20,012 bases of DNA from Gemmatimonadota bacterium. Lineage in GTDB: Bacteria > GCA-2686955. The notes beneath the pieces were generated by a model that did not search any database, was not told the origin of the DNA, and saw nothing but the letters and a program-made list of their open reading frames with translations. Shown here piece by piece: positions 14,931 to 20,012 of the stretch (the stretch's first letter is position 1; every line of letters begins with the position of its first letter). The translations under genes were made by a program, and so were the position numbers. The stretch is taken from NCBI GenBank assembly GCA_026991065.1, contig JALXCG010000057.1, positions 1 through 20,012 of the forward strand. Reading direction: 5' to 3'.

Positions 14931-16158
14931 TGGAGTTTCCTCGCGCGTTCGGTTTGCGCTCGGTCGCATCGGCCATGCGTACCGCTTCTGCTGTCAGGGT
15001 TTTCGCTCGCTCCCAGCTTTCGCGGAACCAATCCGGAGTTGCGGCCATGTTGCTGGCGGCTTCCGCACTCAGGGACACGCCTTTGCCGCTTTCGTAGGCA
15101 GCCAAGTCCGCCAAGTGCACCGCCGCGAGAACTCCGGGCCCGTGATTGAACGCCTGTCCCGGGTCATGGTGAAATGCCGCGGCCTCCGCGCTGCTCGCCG
15201 GGAGTTCCCATATATCCAGCAAGTAGGATCCCACTTCGCCGTGCGTAACGCCAAGAACGGATCGCTCTGCCTCACTCCAGGTGCAACCGCTGGCGGTCGT
15301 GAGGCGGGCAACCTCTGAAATCTCCTTTGGACGCAGGTCGGCCAATACATAGAGACCCGCATCGTGGAGCAGGCCGGCAAGGAAAGCCTCTGCCCCAAGT
15401 GCCTGTATCGGAACCAGTTGTCGGGCGACTCCCGCGGTCAGTATCGAATGCGCCGTGAGTTTTTCGATGAATGCGGTGTCGGCGTTGTGTTGGGTTGCGG
15501 AGGCGAGAGAACTGCTGAGAACCACCGAGGCGATGGCCTGAGTCCCGAGACGGACAATCGCTTCGCGCAGCGAGTGGATTGGATAGCGCGAGCAGAAGAG
15601 CGGCGAGCTGGCCATGCGCATGATCTGCGTTGCGATTGAGGGATCCTTGCTGATCAGTGCTTCGATCTGGCTGATCCCCACGTTCGGATCCTGGAGAGTT
15701 TCCTGCAAGCGAAGATAGAGTGCCGGCAGCGCGGGTAGCCGCTCGGCGGAGCCTACAACCGTGATGATGGTTTGATCTCTCGCATTGCGGCGGTGGTCGA
15801 GCACCTCTCGGATCGTGTTGATGACTTGTTCGATGTCGCAAGGTTTGGCGAGAGTTCGGTGCGCAACCTGGAGTGCGGTGGCGCGAACATGGTCGCTGAT
15901 GTCGCCGCTGAAAAGAATTCGCATCGCTTCGGGGTGGGTTGTACGGACACTCCGCAGCAACTCGATGCCGTTGATCCCGTGCATTCGATAGTCGGAAACG
16001 ACAACATCGACCGGATTCTCCTGGATGAGTCGAAGTGCATCACGGGCATTGGAGGTGTAGCGCAAGTCCCAGTGGTTGCGGAATCGGTAGAGACTGGTAC
16101 GCAGCGATTGCAGCATCACGGCATCATCGTCTATGAAGAGAATCGATGGGCGGGTCAA
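14923..16158 (-). CDS. Response regulator: REC domain with HDOD domain
   Basis: Cytoplasmic regulator, 411 residues with the start chosen here. The receiver domain (about 4-118) has D10-D12, phospho-acceptor D56 in VVVSDYRMHGINGIE, LFSG and K105 in LAKPCD. The HDOD domain (about 135-330) begins RLPALPALYLRLQETLQD and includes the ISKDPSIATQIMRMASSPLF stretch, the IVRLGTQAIASVVLSS helix and a retained His-Asp (H265, D266) in GLLHDAGLYVL. HDOD proteins usually act in signalling by protein contact rather than as enzymes. I chose a TTG start at 16158: it overlaps the kinase stop by 4 nt (TTGA), has GGAG 8 nt upstream, and gives the compact N-terminus MTRPSILFIDDD usual for receivers. An ATG at 16218 would add 20 residues of non-receiver sequence encoded inside the kinase gene. 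Confidence 0.85.
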   Translation of the reverse strand: MTRPSILFIDDDAVMLQSLRTSLYRFRNHWDLRYTSNARDALRLIQENPVDVVVSDYRMHGINGIELLRSVRTTHPEAMRILFSGDISDHVRATALQVAHRTLAKPCDIEQVINTIREVLDHRRNARDQTIITVVGSAERLPALPALYLRLQETLQDPNVGISQIEALISKDPSIATQIMRMASSPLFCSRYPIHSLREAIVRLGTQAIASVVLSSSLASATQHNADTAFIEKLTAHSILTAGVARQLVPIQALGAEAFLAGLLHDAGLYVLADLRPKEISEVARLTTASGCTWSEAERSVLGVTHGEVGSYLLDIWELPASSAEAAAFHHDPGQAFNHGPGVLAAVHLADLAAYESGKGVSLSAEAASNMAATPDWFRESWERAKTLTAEAVRMADATERKPNARGNSNG

Positions 16159-17477
16159 CTTTCGGTCTCCGCGGAGGCCTGTGCCTCTTGGTCGAGCGGA
16201 ATCCTGATCGTGAAACAAGCCCCGGATCCGGGTGTGGACTCAGCCTCCAGTTTGCCGCCATGATCGGCTTCGACGATTTGCCGGCAGATGGTCAGTCCCT
16301 GCCCGGTGCCGACGCCTTCAGGTTTGGTGGTAAAGAACGGGTCGAAGACCCGCTCCAGGATCGCGGGGTCCAACCCCGGTCCATTGTCCGCGATGCGGAT
16401 GCAAGCGTCGTTGCCATCACAGAATGTTGTGATGGAAATGAGACCCCGCTCATACTCGGCCGGTACTTTCTCGGCCACTGCCTGGGCGGCATTCACTACC
16501 AGGTTGAGAATGACCTGGTCCAGGCCATTCTTGATGCAGACGACCGGCGGAAGGTCGCCCAGATCGGTTTCCACTTCCGCCACATACTTATACTCATTGC
16601 GAGCCACAAGCAGCGTGGTTTCGACCAGGCGGTTCAAGTCGATCGCCCGCGGTGCCTGCGCTCCCGGATGGGCGAACTGTCGCATCGCGTCGACGATGGC
16701 AGTTACGCGTTGTACACCTTCGCGGGCCCGGGCGCACGCCCCGGAAATCTCCTCCTGGATGAATTCAATGTCGAGTTCAGATTCCAACTCAACCAGTGCG
16801 CGCACGATCTCGGGCGCCAGGGGTTGCTCTCCGGCATCGCGGATCGCTTGGCGGTAGGCATTGAGTGCTTCGCTCAGCCCTCGCACACTGTCGTCCAGGA
16901 AACCGACGCTGTCACCGACGAATTGAATGGGCGTATTGATCTCGTGAGCAATCCCGGCCGCCAGCGCACCAATGCTGCGAAGTTTCTTGTCTTGCGCAAG
17001 TTGCAACTGCCTCTCCAGCCGATCGCGTTGGTCGAGCGCAACGACCACCAAGCCACACTCGCCGGAGTCGACTTCAATGGCTCTGACATGGAGGCTTACC
17101 GGTACCGAATCGCCCGAAGCCGTGGCGAGTTGCGCATCGATGGCGTGTTTGGCCGCCGCCGCGGCTCGCAGGTCGGTGCCGGTCACCGAAAAAAGGAGGG
17201 CCAGCGGGGTACCGATCAATTCGGCTCCCAGGCGTTCGCTCAAGCGCTCAGCAGCGCTGTTGAAGCGAGTGATGCGGAGGTCCGAATCAAGGAGCAGCAC
17301 AATTCCCGGCGCTACGTCCATGACGGTTTGTAGGCAGAGGCCACGGTCGCGCGCCAACTGTTCGGCGCTGAGCAATCGGCGCTCTTGTAACTCAAGCATG
17401 TTCTCCAGAGCTTGGATGCGCTCGATCGGAGGGGTCGGAGCCGGTGGATCTTGCGGTTGTTGAGGGGATGCAGGCAT
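16155..17477 (-). CDS. Soluble PAS-domain sensor histidine kinase
   Basis: Two-component histidine kinase, 440 residues from the chosen ATG. No membrane segment is visible, so it should sense a cytoplasmic signal or be driven by a partner. In order: a Pro-rich start, a coiled-coil-like stretch (about 18-50), a PAS domain (about 50-150, with VAPGIVLLLDSDLRITRFNSAAE), the H-box IGALAAGIAHEINTPIQF with H178, then the ATP-binding domain: N-box QVILNLVVNAAQAV, G1 IADNGPGLDPAIL, F-box VFDPFFTTKPEGVG and G2 GTGQGLTICRQIVEADHGG. The frame is open to an ATG at 17654, but the residues before position 17477 look unstructured and that stretch holds a terminator-like hairpin; a weak AGGG stands 9 nt before 17477. 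It heads an operon with two response regulators, joined by overlaps of 4 and 8 nt. The start is the least sure part. Confidence 0.88.
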   Translation of the reverse strand: MPASPQQPQDPPAPTPPIERIQALENMLELQERRLLSAEQLARDRGLCLQTVMDVAPGIVLLLDSDLRITRFNSAAERLSERLGAELIGTPLALLFSVTGTDLRAAAAAKHAIDAQLATASGDSVPVSLHVRAIEVDSGECGLVVVALDQRDRLERQLQLAQDKKLRSIGALAAGIAHEINTPIQFVGDSVGFLDDSVRGLSEALNAYRQAIRDAGEQPLAPEIVRALVELESELDIEFIQEEISGACARAREGVQRVTAIVDAMRQFAHPGAQAPRAIDLNRLVETTLLVARNEYKYVAEVETDLGDLPPVVCIKNGLDQVILNLVVNAAQAVAEKVPAEYERGLISITTFCDGNDACIRIADNGPGLDPAILERVFDPFFTTKPEGVGTGQGLTICRQIVEADHGGKLEAESTPGSGACFTIRIPLDQEAQASAETES

Positions 17478-17512
17478 GAAGATCGCCCTGGGCGTGGTCT
17501 GGAAGAGTGCCG

Positions 17513-17544
17513 AAAAAAGCGTTGCCTTGGAATGATCGGCAACG
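17513..17544 (-). terminator. Intrinsic-terminator-like hairpin in the leader of the kinase operon
   Basis: On the minus strand a perfect 7-bp stem CGTTGCC (17544-17538) / GGCAACG (17526-17520) with an 11-nt loop is followed by C and six T residues (17518-17513). It points into the histidine kinase gene, 36 nt before its chosen ATG, with no gene just upstream on that strand. It thus looks like an attenuator rather than a gene-end terminator. Further upstream GGCAGCG (17608-17602) can pair with the first arm (one G-U), which would break the hairpin. The complementarity is seen directly; function is inferred. Confidence 0.45.
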
Positions 17545-17617
17545 GGTCGAGGTTGGTGAGCGGATTCCTGTGACTTTGTTGGACTCAAACAGTGCCCGGC
17601 GCGCTGCCGCGAAAAAG

Positions 17618-17664
17618 TTACCCGCGTCTGATAGTATGCCGATACTTCTCTCAATCCCTGTCAA
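17618..17664. promoter_or_regulatory. Divergent promoter region between kinase operon and phosphatase-family gene
   Basis: Plus strand: TTACCC (17618-17623), 17 nt, GATACT (17641-17646) is a weak sigma70-like pair for the hydrolase gene. Minus strand: a perfect TTGACA (17664-17659) has no good -10 at normal spacing; the nearest TACTAT is 22 nt away. The inverted repeat AGTAT-GCCG-ATACT (17633-17646) lies between and covers the plus-strand -10, as an operator might. No RNA gene was seen in 17478-17683 apart from the hairpin listed separately. Confidence 0.28.
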
Positions 17665-17683
17665 CTACCACTGATCGAGACCC

Positions 17684-19570
17684 ATGGTGCATTCTGTCAA
17701 ACCATCTCCACTCAAGGCCCTTCTCTTGGGCGCCTTTCTCACTGTTGGTCTTGCGCTGGCCCTGTTTGACATCGCGGTTTTCGCCAGCGCCGCTGTCGCC
17801 GATCATTTTGGTTTTGTCCTACTCTTTGGGGTTCTTCTGCCGGCTGTTTTGGGTGGCCTGCTGGGCGGTGGGGTGCACCTCCTGGGGCGCTTGATTGGCC
17901 GCGCGGCGACGCCGGCAAATGGCACGCTCGCGGTTGCCGGGGGGGGGGCTCTGCTGCTCTTTCTGCCGGTACTGGTGGCCCCGCTCTTCGCGACTGAGTT
18001 GCCGGTTCCCGCTGCGGGTTCCGCGGAGCACCCACGAGTCGTTCTGCTCGGAATTGACGGGGCGACATGGGACCGGATGGATCCGCTCATCGCTTCAGGA
18101 GAGATGCCGAATATCGCGCGCCTCTTGAAAAGCGGAACCCGCGGTATTCTTGAATCGGAGTTGCCGGCCTTCTCGCCAATCGTCTGGACCACGATCGCAG
18201 CCGGAAAACCGCCGGAGGTTCACGGCGTGAGCGGTGCCAGTGAAACGGCGAAACATGTCGGCTGCCTGCGCATCTGGGACATTCTGCGACACGAGGGGTT
18301 TACGACCGGAACTTTCGGCTACCTCATCACCTGGCCGCCGTTGCGCGACCCAACTGGCTTCACGGTTCCGGGGTGGACCGCCCACGGTCCCGAAGCGGAG
18401 CCCGAAGAATACGGTTTCGTCAACCGGCTGCGCTTCTCCTTCAGTGGAAGTGCGCTGCCTTCCCCCTTTGAGGTGTTGCGCATCTACCGCGACTGGGCGC
18501 GTGCCGGAGGGCGTTTCTCAACCATCGCCCGGGCCTTTGGGCGCTTCGTGGATGCCGGAGCGATCCCCCCTTCGAAGGAGGATTTCTTCTACCTCAGCCG
18601 CGAAGCACTGCTCGATATCAAGACGGATGCCTTTGCGCATCTGGTGCGCTCCCGTCCCACCGATTTTACCGCCTACTACATCGACACGGTCGACAATGAG
18701 AGTCACCTCTATTGGCGGTGGTTGGAGCCGGAGAAATTCGAGAACGTCGACCCAGGGAAGACTGCGCGTTACCGGGATGTGATTCCCATGACCTATCGGC
18801 ACGCGGACGAAGCCGTTGGGCGCGCGCTTGATGCCATTGGTCCGTACGACCTTCTCTTGCTGGTTTCCGATCACGGATTTCAGGCCGGAAACCGCAACCA
18901 GTTCACAATCAATATCAAGGCGCTGATGCAGGCGATTCAGATGCCGGCTGATGCCATAGAGGATTTCGTGATCATCTATCCGCGCTTCTATGTCAAGCCG
19001 GCTTCACCCGAGGCTGCGAAAGAGATCATCGATCGCATCGGCCGGGTGACCGAATCGCAGACCGGGATCCCGTTTTTTGTGGCGCGGCAGGTCGAAAGCG
19101 GTGATGTGGAGATCGGTGTCAACAACACCGAGATGGTCAAGGAGGTCAAGGCCCGAGGGGAGACTGCCCAAGACATGGCGAGTGCCACAGTACTCTTCGA
19201 GGGAACCAGCATTCCCGTGCGTCAGTTGGTTGATCTGGCAAGTCGGGCGTTCAGTGGCGCACACAACCTCGATGGCATCATTGTTGCCCAGGGGAAAGAT
19301 GTGCGTCAGGGAGCGACCATTGGCCGTTCCAGCATTTACGACGTTGTTCCGACGCTCCTGGCCGGCCTCGGGATGCCGCTGGCCGAAGATATGCCCGGAC
19401 GCGCGCTGACTGAGATCTATCGCGATGAGTTTCTTGCGGCTCATCCTCTACAGCACGTCGCGACCTATGAGCGGGAAGGCGAACGCCCCGGGAGCGCGGT
19501 GGTCGAAGGGGAGGGCGACATGCCGGATGCGCTAAAGGAGCACCTGCGTTCGCTTGGCTACATCAATTGA
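17684..19570 (+). CDS. Membrane-anchored alkaline-phosphatase-superfamily hydrolase (type I phosphodiesterase/nucleotide pyrophosphatase type)
   Basis: Predicted metal-dependent phospho-ester hydrolase of 628 residues. Three N-terminal hydrophobic segments (about 11-33, 43-71, 81-103) anchor it in the membrane, and the enzyme domain follows from about 117. Metal-site residues seen: D125 in VVLLGIDGATWD, a likely nucleophile S164 in FSPIVWTTIAAGKPPEVHGV (it aligns with the nucleophilic Thr of NPP enzymes; T169/T170 are alternatives), D334 or D337 with H341 in YIDTVDNESHLYW, D396-H397 in VSDHGF, and H527 in GAHNLDGIIV. The C-terminal IYDVVPTLLAGLGMP is usual for this superfamily. The substrate cannot be read from the sequence; phospholipid, nucleotide or sulfate/phosphonate esters are possible. 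The start ATG at 17684 has only a weak GAG upstream. Its end overlaps the convergent gene by 8 bp. Confidence 0.85.
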   Translation: MVHSVKPSPLKALLLGAFLTVGLALALFDIAVFASAAVADHFGFVLLFGVLLPAVLGGLLGGGVHLLGRLIGRAATPANGTLAVAGGGALLLFLPVLVAPLFATELPVPAAGSAEHPRVVLLGIDGATWDRMDPLIASGEMPNIARLLKSGTRGILESELPAFSPIVWTTIAAGKPPEVHGVSGASETAKHVGCLRIWDILRHEGFTTGTFGYLITWPPLRDPTGFTVPGWTAHGPEAEPEEYGFVNRLRFSFSGSALPSPFEVLRIYRDWARAGGRFSTIARAFGRFVDAGAIPPSKEDFFYLSREALLDIKTDAFAHLVRSRPTDFTAYYIDTVDNESHLYWRWLEPEKFENVDPGKTARYRDVIPMTYRHADEAVGRALDAIGPYDLLLLVSDHGFQAGNRNQFTINIKALMQAIQMPADAIEDFVIIYPRFYVKPASPEAAKEIIDRIGRVTESQTGIPFFVARQVESGDVEIGVNNTEMVKEVKARGETAQDMASATVLFEGTSIPVRQLVDLASRAFSGAHNLDGIIVAQGKDVRQGATIGRSSIYDVVPTLLAGLGMPLAEDMPGRALTEIYRDEFLAAHPLQHVATYEREGERPGSAVVEGEGDMPDALKEHLRSLGYIN

Positions 19571-20012
19571 TGGTACTGGCACCGATCTCCCAGTCGTCGG
19601 CCACGTAGAGCACCCCGGAACCATTGTCGAGCTGGAAATCGAACACGGCACCGGTGGTTTCCAGTCGCGCCAGCGGTTGAATGAAGTTGAGTCCAGGGGT
19701 ATTGTCGACCAGCAGGATCCCCATCTCGTGGAGCGTGATTCCGATCTGCCGTCCTATGATACCAATGTTCTCTGGATGGCCGACCGTTGGGTAGCTGTCG
19801 AGGATCTGCAAGTCGGGTTTTCGAATCAGGTGTACCGGGCCGGCATCATCCGCCGCATAGAGTCTATCAGCAGTGGCGAACACTCCTGTGATGTCGGCCT
19901 CGCCCCCCGGAAACCCCACGGTGTCAACCGCGGTGGGATGGCTCGGATTGCTGATGTCCAGGCGGATGACACCCAGCCAGCTGGCGGGGAGCCAGAGGTC
20001 ATTGCCGTCGGG
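19563..20012 (-). CDS. LVIVD-repeat/beta-propeller-like protein, C-terminal part only
   Basis: Only the last 149 residues lie in the window; the N-terminus is beyond the right edge. The visible part has repeated beta-strand units of the kind found in LVIVD-repeat propellers: LGVIRLDISNPSHPTAVDTV (a typical repeat ending), then GVFATADRLYAADDAGPVHLI, DLQILDSYPTVGHPENIGI, GILLVDNTPGLNFIQPLARL and GVLYVADDWEIGAS. Such proteins are usually secreted or surface-located and carry no known enzyme activity. The gene is convergent with the hydrolase gene, and the two stop codons overlap within 8 bp, leaving no room for a separate terminator. Confidence 0.7.
   Translation of the reverse strand, partial: PDGNDLWLPASWLGVIRLDISNPSHPTAVDTVGFPGGEADITGVFATADRLYAADDAGPVHLIRKPDLQILDSYPTVGHPENIGIIGRQIGITLHEMGILLVDNTPGLNFIQPLARLETTGAVFDFQLDNGSGVLYVADDWEIGASTIN

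Noticed and set aside
17478-17654. Kinase start at the ATG at 17654, adding 59 residues
   Set aside because: The extra residues show no domain and the DNA holds a terminator-like hairpin; the ATG at 17477 fits better, though this is not certain.
17478-17683. Known riboswitch (for example c-di-GMP type) upstream of the kinase
   Set aside because: The conserved core of the c-di-GMP riboswitch, as I remember it, is not present; only the hairpin and its possible antiterminator partner can be supported.

Overview
The window is about 20 kb of high-GC bacterial chromosome, densely coding, with many 4-13 bp gene overlaps. It shows no rRNA, tRNA, CRISPR array, insertion sequence or phage gene. A periplasmic peptide-type ABC importer with a signal-peptide binding protein suggests a Gram-negative-type (diderm) organism. 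The phylum cannot be fixed from sequence alone; an under-sampled environmental lineage (for example Acidobacteriota-like or FCB-group-like) is only a guess.

Layout. (1) 1-4001, minus strand: a Yej-type oligopeptide ABC importer in the order yejB, yejE, yejA-like. The binding protein runs off the left edge. (2) 4002-4164: a 163-nt leader with several inverted and direct repeats, one of which overlaps the yejB ribosome binding site. (3) 4165-7114, minus strand: two overlapping GT-B glycosyltransferase genes. (4) 7115-7315: a divergent intergenic region. (5) 7316-13742, plus strand: a five-gene cluster for reductive pyrimidine (uracil/thymine) degradation, namely beta-ureidopropionase, (methyl)malonate-semialdehyde dehydrogenase, class III aminotransferase, PreT and PreA. 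(6) 13764-17477, minus strand: a three-gene signalling operon, namely a soluble PAS histidine kinase, a REC-HDOD response regulator and a REC regulator with a degenerate HD-GYP domain. (7) 17478-17683: a divergent region holding a terminator-like hairpin in the kinase leader. (8) 17684-19570, plus strand: a membrane-anchored alkaline-phosphatase-superfamily hydrolase. (9) 19563-20012, minus strand: the C-terminal part of an LVIVD-repeat/beta-propeller-type protein entering from the right edge.

How the genes work together. PreT passes electrons from NAD(P)H to PreA, which reduces uracil or thymine to the dihydropyrimidine. A dihydropyrimidinase, not present here, would open the ring. The beta-ureidopropionase then releases beta-alanine or 3-aminoisobutyrate, the aminotransferase makes the semialdehyde, and the dehydrogenase yields acetyl-CoA or propionyl-CoA. 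The missing ring-opening step is the one gap in an otherwise complete pathway. The kinase and its two regulators are translationally coupled and probably form one pathway, but their target cannot be read from the sequence. The most unusual non-coding signals are the structured leader of yejB and the attenuator-like leader of the kinase operon; both are inferences from complementarity only.
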